A DNA stretch of 64,000 nt from the NCBI RefSeq assembly GCF_000307875.1, contig NZ_AJLS01000126.1, forward strand, positions 1 through 64,000. The letters run 5' to 3'. Below are positions 26,369 to 34,738 of the stretch, piece after piece (position 1 is the stretch's first letter; each line of letters begins with the position of its first letter). The position numbers were made by a program, and so were the translations under genes. The notes beneath the pieces were generated by a model. That model ran no database searches, was not told the DNA's origin, and saw only the letters and a list, made by a program, of their open reading frames with translations. The DNA is from Neobacillus bataviensis LMG 21833. Lineage in GTDB: Bacteria > Bacillota > Bacilli > Bacillales > Cytobacillaceae.

Positions 26369-27535
26369 TTACTCCTTCTTTTCATGCCAAGAATACATAT
26401 AGGCAGGATCTTCAATGTTTTGTGCCGACTTTACAATTTTCAGAGGATGGAAGGTGTCAATCATCACGGCTAGTTCAAGTGTTTCCTTTTTGCCAATACT
26501 CGCCTCTATTTTCCCCGGATGTGGACCATGAGGGATCCCGCTAGGATGAAGGGTAATCGAGCCCTCCTGCACCCCTTTACGGCTCATGAAGTTACCCTCG
26601 AGGTAATAGAGGAGCTCATCACTATTCACGTTGCTGTGGTAATACGGAGCAGGGATGGAGTCCGGATGGTAATCATACAATCTTGGCACAAAGGAACAGA
26701 CCACAAAATTATTTCCTTCGAAGGTTTGATGGACTGGGGGCGGCTGATGGATCCTGCCGGTAATCGGTTCAAAATTCTCGATATTAAAGGCCCACGGATA
26801 TAAATAGCCATCCCAGCCAACCACATCGAACGGGTGGTGTCCAAGAATATGCGAGGAAATCATCCCCCGGGATTTTGTAACTACCTCAAATTCTCCTTTT
26901 TCAGCAAACGTCACTAGCGCTTCCGGCCCGCGGATATCACGCTCACAAAATGGACTGTGCTCTAAGAGCTGACCATATTCGTTCCGGTAGCGCCTTGGAG
27001 TCGTAATTTGACTAAAAGATTCTACAAAAAGCATTTTTGTCATTTCCTTTTCGTTTGGGAGTACCCGAAAAATGGTGCCAATCGGAATCACCAAGTAATC
27101 ACCCGGCCGGTAGGAAATCGTTCCGAACATCGTCTCAAGCTTTCCCGTGCCATGATGAATAAAAAGCATCTCATCTCCGTCGCCATTGCGGTAAAAACTT
27201 TCCATCGCTGCCGTTACCTTCGCTGTTCCAATCAATAAATCCTGGTTACCTAATAAATAGGTCCTTGCTTTAAGTGCATCACCCTGCTCATCGATTTTAC
27301 TAGTAAAGAAATGACGGTGCTTCAACGTCTGCTGCTCCTCATATTCAGGCAAATAGCCCCCAATCAATTCCGATTTCATTACTTCAGTTGGCATAAAATG
27401 GTGATATAAAATCGATTGTGTTCCCGAAAAACCTCTTGTTCCCATCACCTGCTCTCTATATAGGCTGCCATCGCCTTTTTTAAACATGGTGTGTCGTTTG
27501 TGTGGAACCTCTCCCATTTGACGGTAATACATCAT
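26369..27535 (-). CDS. hmgA: Homogentisate 1,2-dioxygenase
   Basis: The 388-residue cupin-fold enzyme reads MMYYRQMGEVPHKRHTMFKK at its start and contains FIHHGTGKLETMFGT and SGIPHGPHPG, matching bacterial homogentisate dioxygenase. It opens the aromatic ring of homogentisate to maleylacetoacetate using ferrous iron. It is the last gene of a three-gene operon; its start overlaps the stop of the upstream fumarylacetoacetase-like gene (ATGA), which implies translational coupling. ATG at 27535 or 27532 could be used. A terminator follows. Confidence 0.9.
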   Translation of the reverse strand: MMYYRQMGEVPHKRHTMFKKGDGSLYREQVMGTRGFSGTQSILYHHFMPTEVMKSELIGGYLPEYEEQQTLKHRHFFTSKIDEQGDALKARTYLLGNQDLLIGTAKVTAAMESFYRNGDGDEMLFIHHGTGKLETMFGTISYRPGDYLVIPIGTIFRVLPNEKEMTKMLFVESFSQITTPRRYRNEYGQLLEHSPFCERDIRGPEALVTFAEKGEFEVVTKSRGMISSHILGHHPFDVVGWDGYLYPWAFNIENFEPITGRIHQPPPVHQTFEGNNFVVCSFVPRLYDYHPDSIPAPYYHSNVNSDELLYYLEGNFMSRKGVQEGSITLHPSGIPHGPHPGKIEASIGKKETLELAVMIDTFHPLKIVKSAQNIEDPAYMYSWHEKKE

Positions 27536-28461
27536 TTCACCTCGTTTCCGGCGATAATGGTATTCTTTAACACCCCTAAATGATCAATCTCCAATTCTAC
27601 TTCATCTCCAGGTTCGAGCCAGCGATGGATTTCCTCACCAAGCTCAAGGATACATCCTGTACCTACAGTTCCTGAGCCGATTATCTCACCTGGATAAAGT
27701 GTAACGCCCTGTGAAGCCCTCGCAATCATCTCTCCGAAGGAATAATAAATATCCTTCATATTCCCTTCCGAAAGCAGGCTGCCATTCACACGAGCCTTCA
27801 TCGTGAGATTAAAGCCCTTTCCAGCTTTAAAAGGTTCCATTTCGTCCTTAGTGACAACCCACGGGCCGATGGAGGTTGAAAAATCCTTCCCCTTCGCAGG
27901 GCCAAGTCCTACCTTCATTTCCTTTCTTTGCAGGTCTCTTGCGCTCCAATCGTTTAAAATACAGTACCCGAATATATATTCATCTGCCTTATCCTCAGAG
28001 ATACCCCTTCCCTCTTTCCCGATAATGCAGGCAATTTCAAGCTCATAATCAAGCCACTCGCACTCTATTGGTATTACAATGCTTTCTCCCGGGCCTTTAA
28101 TCGCTAGATGATTGGAAAAATAAAAAACAGGAATCTCGTACCACTCCGGTATCATCTCTAGTCCTCGGTTTTCTCTAGCCGTTTTCACATGCTGCTCAAA
28201 GGCATAAAAATCCCGAATGCTTCTAGGGACGGGCAGTGGTGCTTTTAATTGAATTTCACTAAGCCTGTAGATCCCTCTTTGGCCATTGGGAACAAAATGA
28301 TTGACTATTTTCATATATTCTTCAGAATGATCAAGGAAATTCACTAGATTATTAGGGAGCACCCCACCGGATGCTTCGTGCATATCTACTACATGATCTA
28401 CATCGGCTAACCATCCTGCACTGACCAATCCATCTTTTTTTGTAAAGGTCACAAATTTCAC
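27532..28461 (-). CDS. Fumarylacetoacetate hydrolase family protein
   Basis: The protein of about 309 residues has the FAH fold: IECEWLDYELEIACIIGK with metal-binding acidic residues, GYCILNDWSARDLQ and GTVGTGCILELGEE. In this operon it most likely hydrolyses fumarylacetoacetate (or maleylacetoacetate) to fumarate and acetoacetate, the last step of tyrosine breakdown. GTG at 28461 is preferred, with AAAAGGTGAG 5 nt upstream; the GTG at 28470 lies inside that site. It follows the flavin reductase gene by a few bases. No separate maleylacetoacetate isomerase gene is seen. Confidence 0.85.
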   Translation of the reverse strand: MKFVTFTKKDGLVSAGWLADVDHVVDMHEASGGVLPNNLVNFLDHSEEYMKIVNHFVPNGQRGIYRLSEIQLKAPLPVPRSIRDFYAFEQHVKTARENRGLEMIPEWYEIPVFYFSNHLAIKGPGESIVIPIECEWLDYELEIACIIGKEGRGISEDKADEYIFGYCILNDWSARDLQRKEMKVGLGPAKGKDFSTSIGPWVVTKDEMEPFKAGKGFNLTMKARVNGSLLSEGNMKDIYYSFGEMIARASQGVTLYPGEIIGSGTVGTGCILELGEEIHRWLEPGDEVELEIDHLGVLKNTIIAGNEVK

Positions 28462-28466
28462 TGAAC

Positions 28467-29087
28467 TCACCTTTTTTCTGTTTTTCGAATCATTTCAAAT
28501 GTTTTAGCCATAGGGTCGGTAAAAAGGTTGCCCGCCATCCTGCCAACCGGCTGTAATTTTGCCGTGTTAATTCTTCCATGTTCAAACAGTTCATCGTTCA
28601 CATGGACAAGAACCACTCTGCCAATAACAAGGCTGCCGGCACCCGGAGTATCGCCAAAATCCAAGACCTGATGGAGTTCACACTCTAAATGGACGAGTGA
28701 TTCCTTGATCCGTGGTGCCTTCACCTTTAGGCTTGGTTCTTTTGTTAGACCAGCTTCTTCCATCTCATCGATTTCTGGTGCAAATTCTATTGCACACTCA
28801 TTCATTTGTTCAGCTATTCTTTCACTGACAATATTAACCACAAATTGGCCAGTACTTTCAATATTGACCAGCGTATCTTTTTTCGCCCCATCCGTACCCC
28901 TTCTCATGGGTGAAAAGCATATTAACATGGGATCGGCACAAATGGCTGTAAAGAAACTGAACGGTGCAGCATTGACCGTACCGTTCTCATCCATGGTAGA
29001 GACAAAAGCGATTGGACGAGGCAAAATCGACCCCACTAATAGCTTGTACGCGTCTCTCCATTCAAGTGTTTCCGGAGTAATCTCCAA
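28467..29087 (-). CDS. Flavin reductase family protein
   Basis: The 206-residue protein has the flavin-reductase-like FMN-binding fold: LVGSILPRPIAFVSTMDENG, APFSFFTAICADPMLI and KDTLVNIESTGQFVVNIV. It starts at TTG 29087 with GAGGGA about 6 nt upstream and is the first gene of the hmgA operon. It could reduce flavin for a monooxygenase or act on an intermediate of the pathway. Such genes are common in Bacillus tyrosine or hydroxyphenylacetate clusters, but no partner monooxygenase is visible here, so its role is open. Confidence 0.8.
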   Translation of the reverse strand: MEITPETLEWRDAYKLLVGSILPRPIAFVSTMDENGTVNAAPFSFFTAICADPMLICFSPMRRGTDGAKKDTLVNIESTGQFVVNIVSERIAEQMNECAIEFAPEIDEMEEAGLTKEPSLKVKAPRIKESLVHLECELHQVLDFGDTPGAGSLVIGRVVLVHVNDELFEHGRINTAKLQPVGRMAGNLFTDPMAKTFEMIRKTEKR

Positions 29088-29130
29088 ATTGATTCCCTCG
29101 CTTTATCGCTATTTCCAGCGTACTATTTAA

Positions 29131-29225
29131 ATTCGCTGATAAAATTGAATATTCGCTGATATATTAGATATATTCGCCGATATATTCGTAGATTCGCTGA
29201 TAAACTTATAAAATTCGCCGATAAA
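29131..29225. repeat. Five phased copies of ATTCGCYGATA with 20-21 bp period
   Basis: Copies start at 29131, 29151, 29172, 29192 and 29213. Each begins ATTCGCTGAT or ATTCGCCGAT and is followed by 10-11 nt of variable AT-rich sequence; the steps are 20, 21, 20 and 21 bp, about two helical turns. A partial ATTCG lies at 29184. The array lies between the start of the flavin reductase/hmgA operon and the 3' end of hppD, so it may be regulatory DNA or a small minisatellite. Confidence 0.8.
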
Positions 29226-29312
29226 TCAGTTTAATCTGTATAATAGTGTAATATTACACTGAACCAATTGCTTTTTTTAAGATTAAACGTACGAAAGTGG
29301 ACTTTCCTTTTT

Positions 29313-29337
29313 AAAAGGGAGAATCTTTTCTCCCTTA
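29313..29337 (-). terminator. Intrinsic terminator after hppD
   Basis: The stem AAGGGAG / CTCCCTT with a T-rich loop lies about 35 bp after the hppD stop; the T-run on the minus strand is formed by the A-rich left flank. Confidence 0.6.
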
Positions 29338-29370
29338 TTCCGAGCTTAGACCCCTATTATTATCTATATA

Positions 29371-30486
29371 TTAAAGATTTCCGCGTCTTTCCTGCTCCCG
29401 TTCAATCGATTCAAACAATGCCTTAAAGTTTCCTTCGCCAAAACCGCGGGCACCTTTGCGCTGTATAATTTCGATAAACAACGTAGGACGATCTACGATT
29501 GGTTTCGTGAAAATTTGCAATAAATACCCCTCATCATCGCGATCAACCAAAATATTTAGTTCACGCAGCTTTTCAATTTCCTCATCAATTTTTCCAATCC
29601 GTTCTCCTAATGATTCATAATACGTGCTTGGTGTCTTCAGAAATTCTACACCGTTCTTTTTTAAGGTGGTTACGGTTGATACAATATCCTCAGTTAAAAT
29701 CGCTAAATGCTGCACTCCAGGGCCATTGTAGAACTCTAAATACTCTTGGATTTGCGATTTACGCTTCCCTTCAGCCGGTTCATTGATTGGGAACTTAATC
29801 CGTCCGCCGTTATGCATCACCTTTGACATTAGGGCAGAATATTCAGTCGTAATGTCCTTGTCAGAGAAATGTTTCATTTCTTTAAAGCCCATCACCTTTG
29901 AATAGTATTCCACCCACTCCTCCATCCTCTCGACATTTCCTACCACATGGTCAATTCCAATTAGTCCAGCATCCTCGATTGGCAATGATGTAATATATGG
30001 TTCAAATCCTGGTAAAAACACCCCTTGATAATTTTTCCGTTCAATTAACGTATGGATAGTATCGCCATATGTACCAAGAACGGCTTTCTTGACAACACCA
30101 TGGACATCCTTCATTTCAAATGGGGCTGCATGGGCGATAGCCCCTCTGCTGACCGCTTCTTCGAACGCCTTCTCCACATCATCAACCAAGAGAGCAACGT
30201 CCTTTACCCCGTCGCCGTGTTTTTTAACAAACTGGGCAACCCTGCTCTCCTCTGAATAAGATCCAGTTATCACGAGACGAATATTCCGCTGCTTCAAACA
30301 ATAGGAAGCAGTTTCACGATTTCCGGTTTCGAGGCCTGAATAGGCAACAGGCTTAAACCCATATGCTGTACAAAAGAAATGACAGGCTTGCTTGGCATTG
30401 CCGGTGTAAATCTCAATATAATCAACATCCCGTACAGAAAAAAAGTCATCTACTAGCTGGTCAGCTTTTATGCGCTTTTCTTTCAT
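29371..30486 (-). CDS. hppD: 4-Hydroxyphenylpyruvate dioxygenase
   Basis: The 371-residue enzyme has two glyoxalase-like (vicinal oxygen chelate) halves: DVDYIEIYTGNAKQACHFF at the start of the first, IGIDHVVGNVERMEEWVEYY at the start of the second, with the iron-binding H in each and the C-terminal E in FIEIIQRKGARGFGEGNFK. It converts 4-hydroxyphenylpyruvate to homogentisate, feeding the downstream hmgA operon. ATG at 30486 has GGGAGG 7 nt upstream; the frame is open further left, but that part has no homology. It is a separate transcript from the hmgA operon. Confidence 0.95.
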   Translation of the reverse strand: MKEKRIKADQLVDDFFSVRDVDYIEIYTGNAKQACHFFCTAYGFKPVAYSGLETGNRETASYCLKQRNIRLVITGSYSEESRVAQFVKKHGDGVKDVALLVDDVEKAFEEAVSRGAIAHAAPFEMKDVHGVVKKAVLGTYGDTIHTLIERKNYQGVFLPGFEPYITSLPIEDAGLIGIDHVVGNVERMEEWVEYYSKVMGFKEMKHFSDKDITTEYSALMSKVMHNGGRIKFPINEPAEGKRKSQIQEYLEFYNGPGVQHLAILTEDIVSTVTTLKKNGVEFLKTPSTYYESLGERIGKIDEEIEKLRELNILVDRDDEGYLLQIFTKPIVDRPTLFIEIIQRKGARGFGEGNFKALFESIEREQERRGNL

Positions 30487-30636
30487 CTTGTAACCTCCCA
30501 TAACAGTTATAATATTCAGAATTAATTTTATGTGGAAAACGGTTATCCACTCAAGAGCAGGATGTAAAGCAATACCGCTGTCGAGTGCTAAAGACCCTAT
30601 CCTTCCAAGCTCCATTATTTCCAGTAAAAAAAAGAA

Positions 30637-30661
30637 AAACATACCTAAACAAGGTATGTTT
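30637..30661 (-). terminator. Intrinsic terminator of the ABC importer operon
   Basis: The stem AAACATACCT / AGGTATGTTT with a 5-nt loop is followed on the minus strand by a long T-run. Confidence 0.85.
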
Positions 30662-30733
30662 CCATCATCTTCTTATTGGAAATATAGTTAAAATCTAAAA
30701 TGTCTGTCTAAAATTGTAGAAAAGTTTTTTCTC

Positions 30734-31528
30734 TTAAGAAAGGACTGCACGGTCACTGGCCATTTGCACACCGCGGATTCTTTTAAATTCACTCAATAAA
30801 CTTTCAATTGTAAGATGTTTCTTATCTTCCTCATTCACCTCTAAAATGATCTGTCCCTTATCCATCATGATTAATCGGTTTCCGAGATCAATCGCCTGCT
30901 GCATATTATGGGTTACCATTAAGGTAGTAAGATTGTATTTAGCCACAATCTCCTTTGTCAGGTTCGTGATGACCTCTGCCCGCGATGGATCAAGGGCGGC
31001 CGTGTGTTCATCCAAAAGCAGGATGGATGGTTCAGTGAAGGTAGCCATTAATAAGGATAGCGCCTGCCGTTCTCCTCCAGAGAGCAACCCGACCTTAGCA
31101 TTAAGACGGTTTTCCAATCCAAGGTGCAGGGATTCCAATACTTCGCGGAAATAATCCCTTCTTTTTTTCGTTACACCTCTTCGCAGTGCTCTCGTTTTAT
31201 TTCGAGAATACGCCATTGCGAGATTCTCTTCTATCGTCATACTAGGGGCTGTTCCGGCCATCGGATCCTGAAAGACACGCCCGATCATTCTTGAACGATT
31301 AAATTCCGACATATTGGTAACATTTTTTCCACCGATTTGAACTGTCCCGACATCAGGGGTTAACACACCAGAAATGATATTCATCAACGTGGATTTTCCG
31401 GCACCGTTACTGCCTATGACCGTCACAAAATCTCCTGGCTTTAGGGAAAGAGTCACATGATCGATGGCAATCTTCTCATCAGGTGTCCCTTCATTAAAAA
31501 TCTTATGAATCTGATTTAATTGCAGCAT
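30734..31528 (-). CDS. ABC transporter ATPase (TrpXYZ-like amino acid importer)
   Basis: The 264-residue ATPase has Walker A GSNGAGKST, signature LLSGGERQA and Walker B ILLLDEHTAALDP, with the H-loop in LMVTHNMQQA. The combination with a LivH-like permease and an ABC_sub_bind-type lipoprotein is typical of the TrpX/TrpY/TrpZ importers of tryptophan/tyrosine in Firmicutes. It overlaps the permease gene by 26 nt, so the pair is tightly coupled. It lies directly next to the tyrosine-degradation genes. Confidence 0.85.
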   Translation of the reverse strand: MLQLNQIHKIFNEGTPDEKIAIDHVTLSLKPGDFVTVIGSNGAGKSTLMNIISGVLTPDVGTVQIGGKNVTNMSEFNRSRMIGRVFQDPMAGTAPSMTIEENLAMAYSRNKTRALRRGVTKKRRDYFREVLESLHLGLENRLNAKVGLLSGGERQALSLLMATFTEPSILLLDEHTAALDPSRAEVITNLTKEIVAKYNLTTLMVTHNMQQAIDLGNRLIMMDKGQIILEVNEEDKKHLTIESLLSEFKRIRGVQMASDRAVLS

Positions 31529-32543
31529 GATGTTCCCCCTTCGCTTCTACAGAAGTTTGGATGATGTCCATTAATTCAGCTTTTCTTCGAGCTTTTCGCT
31601 TTTTTTCTTTGAAACCGTCAATAATTTTTGGAGCTGTTAATGCAATAATGACAATCAACGCAGTAATAAGTTTCATATCGCCTGTCTCCAAGAAACCCAC
31701 ACGAAGAGCTAAGGTAATTACCAGTCGATAAATAATAGCACCGCCAATAACAGCAAGGGTAGTTCTAGCAATCGTTTTTGTTCCAAATAATGCTTCACCG
31801 ATGATAACAGAAGCTAAACCAATGACAATCATCCCAATTCCCATCCCAACATCCGCGAATCCGCTTTGTTGGGCAATCAGTGCTCCAGAGAAGGCTACCA
31901 ACGCATTGGATAAGCCAAGGCCAAGAATGACCAGCAGGTTGGTATTAGCGGATAGGCTCCGAATCATCCGTTTATTGTCCCCTGTTGCTCGAATAGCAAG
32001 GCCGATTTCAGTTTTTAAGAACCAGTCCGTACAGAATTTAATCAGGAAGGTCACAAAGATCATGAAAATAAGAATTCCCCATGTTTCCGGCAGGTCGTCG
32101 CCAAGACCAACCGCCGAGAGAATACTATTGAAGAACGAATCAATTCCTGTTTTTTCAAAAAAACTACTGATTTTTGTAAAAGCTGTATCTGTATTTAATA
32201 AGGGAATATTTGAGCGCCCCATGATTCTAAGATTAATAGAGTAAAGGGCAATCATCATTAGGATTCCGGCGAGCAAGTTATTAATTTTGCCAAACGTATG
32301 CAATAGTCCTGTTATACATCCGGCTGCAAAACCGGCAAGTAAGGCCGCAATTGTAGCGATAAATGGGTTTACTCCATTCACGATTAATACCGCTGAAAGT
32401 GCTGCCCCCGTTACAAAACTCCCATCCACCGTTAAATCCGGGAAATCCAGAATACGAAAGGAAAGATAGACGCCCAGCGCCATAATCGCATAGATGATAC
32501 CTGCTTCAAATGATCCAAATATGGCTGTAAACAATGAGATCAT
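31503..32543 (-). CDS. ABC transporter permease (LivH-like, TrpXYZ type)
   Basis: The 346-residue protein has about nine hydrophobic helices and the motifs DFPDLTVDGSFVTGAA and EIGLAIRATGDNKRMIRSL, the coupling region of branched-chain-type permeases. It ends with a charged cytoplasmic tail that overlaps the ATPase gene. It works with the upstream lipoprotein and the downstream ATPase. Homodimers of such permeases form the translocation pore. ATG at 32543 is used; the ribosome site AAAGG is close to it. Confidence 0.85.
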   Translation of the reverse strand: MISLFTAIFGSFEAGIIYAIMALGVYLSFRILDFPDLTVDGSFVTGAALSAVLIVNGVNPFIATIAALLAGFAAGCITGLLHTFGKINNLLAGILMMIALYSINLRIMGRSNIPLLNTDTAFTKISSFFEKTGIDSFFNSILSAVGLGDDLPETWGILIFMIFVTFLIKFCTDWFLKTEIGLAIRATGDNKRMIRSLSANTNLLVILGLGLSNALVAFSGALIAQQSGFADVGMGIGMIVIGLASVIIGEALFGTKTIARTTLAVIGGAIIYRLVITLALRVGFLETGDMKLITALIVIIALTAPKIIDGFKEKKRKARRKAELMDIIQTSVEAKGEHHAAIKSDS

Positions 32544-32606
32544 CCTTTCTTTATGTCTTTAGGCCTAAGGTTAAAATACAATTAGGCCATATTCTTATGC
32601 AAGAAT

Positions 32607-32641
32607 CAAGGAGGTAGCCTCCCTAAAAAGGTTCCCTCCTT
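32607..32641 (-). promoter_or_regulatory. Hairpin between binding-protein and permease genes
   Basis: CAAGGAGG and CCTCCTTG form a stem separated by an internal GTAGCC / GGTTCC part. There is no T-run. In many ABC operons such a hairpin stabilises the 3' end of the highly expressed binding-protein mRNA; that role is inferred. Confidence 0.5.
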
Positions 32642-32656
32642 GAGAAATGTTAATTT

Positions 32657-33655
32657 TTACTTTCCGTCATAAAACTCGCCAAGCTTGCTCCATTCTTCAT
32701 TCACCTTTAAGCCTTGTGCCTCAGCGGCTTTCTTATTGATAACTAGTTTTAGGCTGCTTGGTAATTGCACTGGAATTTCAGAAGGCTTTTTCTTCCCGGT
32801 TAAAATATCAACCGCCATTAAACCGGATTGATAGCCAAGGTCGAAATAACTAAAGCCGCTTGCTGCTACCGCGCCCTTTTTCATAGAATCCAATTCACCA
32901 ACGAAAAGCGGAATTTTTTTGCTGTTAGCAACGGCAATAACAGAATCAAGAGCGGTAACAACCGTATTATCTGTTGGAACGTAGATCGCATCCACACGGC
33001 CGACTAATGACTCGGTAGCTTGTTTCACTTCTGATGTAGTAGCTACGGAAACTTCGACAAGCTTTGCACCTTTTTCTTCAACTAACTTTTTCACTTCTTT
33101 TACTTGCACTTCTGAATTCGGCTCACCAGCGTTATAAATGACCCCAATATTTTTTGCCTTTACTTCATCCGTAATAAAATGAATCGTTGTTTTCGTCGCA
33201 TCTGGATGGTTGTCAGTTGTTCCGGTAATATTTTTCCCTGGTTTATCTAACGATTCCACCAATTCTGCAACAACCGGATCTGTTACTGATGTAAAGACAA
33301 TAGGGATTTCCTTTGTCGCATTTAATGCCGCTGTTGCACTTGGAGTGGCATTAGCGAAAATCAGGTCTACCTTGTCGCCAACGAAATTCTTGGCGATTGT
33401 CTGGACATTATTCTGATCCGCCTGGGCATTTTGCTCATCATACTTTACCTTAATTCCTTTATCCTTTAACGCCTTTTTAAACCCTTCTGTCGCTGCGTCT
33501 AAAGACGGATGCGGAGCAAATTGGCTAATGCCGACCTTAAATTCCTTATCCGCTCCACCCTTTTCCGAACCACCTGCTGATTCTTTACTTCCGCAGCCGG
33601 CCAGCAGCAGCATTCCTGCTAACGCAATCGAAAGTCCTTTAACTTTTTTCTTCAT
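32657..33655 (-). CDS. Substrate-binding lipoprotein of the amino acid importer
   Basis: The 332-residue protein has a lipoprotein signal with lipobox LLAGC at residues 17-21, followed by a flexible Gly/Ser linker. The mature part matches the ABC_sub_bind (TrpX) family: KVGISQFAPHPSLDAA, IFANATPSATAAL and DAIYVPTDNTVV. It captures the substrate outside the membrane and hands it to the permease. The family binds tryptophan and, in some cases, tyrosine or phenylalanine. Position beside hppD and hmgA suggests tyrosine, but that is inference. No T-box leader was found in the 200 bp upstream. Confidence 0.85.
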   Translation of the reverse strand: MKKKVKGLSIALAGMLLLAGCGSKESAGGSEKGGADKEFKVGISQFAPHPSLDAATEGFKKALKDKGIKVKYDEQNAQADQNNVQTIAKNFVGDKVDLIFANATPSATAALNATKEIPIVFTSVTDPVVAELVESLDKPGKNITGTTDNHPDATKTTIHFITDEVKAKNIGVIYNAGEPNSEVQVKEVKKLVEEKGAKLVEVSVATTSEVKQATESLVGRVDAIYVPTDNTVVTALDSVIAVANSKKIPLFVGELDSMKKGAVAASGFSYFDLGYQSGLMAVDILTGKKKPSEIPVQLPSSLKLVINKKAAEAQGLKVNEEWSKLGEFYDGK

Positions 33656-33801
33656 TTGTTTACATCCCCCTAATTTAACTATATAGTTTTCTAAAAATTA
33701 AATATATTAGAAATTATTCTAGTATTTTTTTAGGCTAAAAGCAATAGAAATCGCAAAAATATTTTTTTGCTTTAAAGCAACATAATAAATGATAGAAAAA
33801 A

Positions 33802-33824
33802 TGCCCTCTACTTAGTAGAAGGCA
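33802..33824 (-). terminator. Intrinsic terminator of the small gene at 33861
   Basis: A stem of TGCC(C)TCTAC / TAGAAGGCA is followed on the minus strand by a T-run. Confidence 0.7.
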
Positions 33825-33860
33825 CCCGAAGCATATTATGTATAAGACAAGGTATAATTG

Positions 33861-33989
33861 TTACCATTCACGCGTCTTTTCAAGTAATTGATCAATTTCA
33901 ACCTTTTTCACCCTTTGGCTATTCTTCTCAGATGTTAGATCTGATGTTACTTCAAGTAATTTGTCAATATCAATAAAAACGATTCCCAT
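33861..33989 (-). CDS. Short protein of 42 residues, function unknown
   Basis: ATG at 33989 follows GGAGG by 8 nt, a strong site. The product starts MGIVFIDIDKLLEVTSD and ends VEIDQLLEKTREW; the two parts form an apparent internal repeat (IDxxKLLE / IDQLLEKT) separated by a basic middle. It has no signal peptide and no cysteines, and is predicted as two short amphipathic helices. A terminator follows. I do not recognise the family. Good start signals and the terminator support real expression. Confidence 0.65.
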   Translation of the reverse strand: MGIVFIDIDKLLEVTSDLTSEKNSQRVKKVEIDQLLEKTREW

Positions 33990-34201
33990 TATCTAACCTC
34001 CATAGCATTTTTGTTCTTGTATAAAATAATTCGACCGTCTGTAACAAATCATGGGGGTATTTTTCCTTTTTAACAGATTACTAGTAAAAGTATGATATAG
34101 TTCACTATTTTTTCACAAAAAGCAGTTTACAATGGGAAATGTATCAGGTAAGCGGTTGGGGGATTGCTTATTCTGGAATTCATTTAATGGGAGGGGAAAG
34201 T

Positions 34202-34737
34202 ATGTACCAATCAATTGCGTGGTACGCTACATTGTTTTTCGTTTTCCTCATTGCACTTGCTTTTTCATTCGTGTATGGGGAATCGAGAAAATTAAGAGAG
34301 TATGGACCGATTCAAGAAAAAGGCTACAAAATTCGCAAGTTTTATTTCCTTGGCTTACTTGCCGTGATGGGGTTTGCTTCAGCTATATCATTAAGCAAGC
34401 TTCCCTATCACAACCAGCATGTCCTTGCTAAAGAGGATGGCAAAATTGTGGATGTTACGGGGATGCAATTCGCCTGGGAATTAAGTGATGAAAACTTTAC
34501 GGTTGGGGAGCCGGTACAGTTTCGCGTCACAAGTAAGGATGTCACTCACGGTTTTGGTCTGTATAACCCAAAAATGGAGCTGATTGCCCAGACACAGGCA
34601 ATGCCTGGGTACAAAACATAGTCGCCATCACCTTTGATAAACCGGGAACATATAAGATCCTGTGCTTGGAATATTGCAGCGCTGGCCACCATGTGATGAT
34701 CAAAGATATTGTTGTTAAACCTAAGGGGGGTAAATAA
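34202..34737 (+). pseudogene. CuA-type oxidase subunit II (NOR-like partner), single-base frameshift
   Basis: The product has two N-terminal membrane helices and a cupredoxin domain with DVTGMQFAWEL and DVTHGFGLYNP. The frame stops at 34621, but the missing end is found directly after in the next frame: NIVAITFDKPGTYKILC and CLEYCSAGHHVM, the CuA ligands CxxxCxxxHxxM. One base is missing from the A-run in TACAAAACATAG; adding an A gives MPGYKNIVAITF and a 178-residue protein that stops at 34737, two bases before the next gene's ATG. ATG at 34202 follows GGAGGGG. It is the electron-entry subunit for the heme-copper enzyme encoded next. A sequencing error in a homopolymer is as likely as a true mutation. 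Confidence 0.85.
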
Positions 34738-34738
34738 G

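Noticed and set aside
29131..29225. CRISPR array
   Set aside because: Repeats are only about 11 bp with 9-10 bp of AT-rich filler, far too short for CRISPR repeats and spacers; no cas genes nearby.
34600..34625. Programmed ribosomal frameshift in the CuA subunit gene
   Set aside because: The A-run is short, no X-XXY-YYZ heptamer is in the right frame and no stimulatory structure was seen; a one-base loss or base-call error is simpler.
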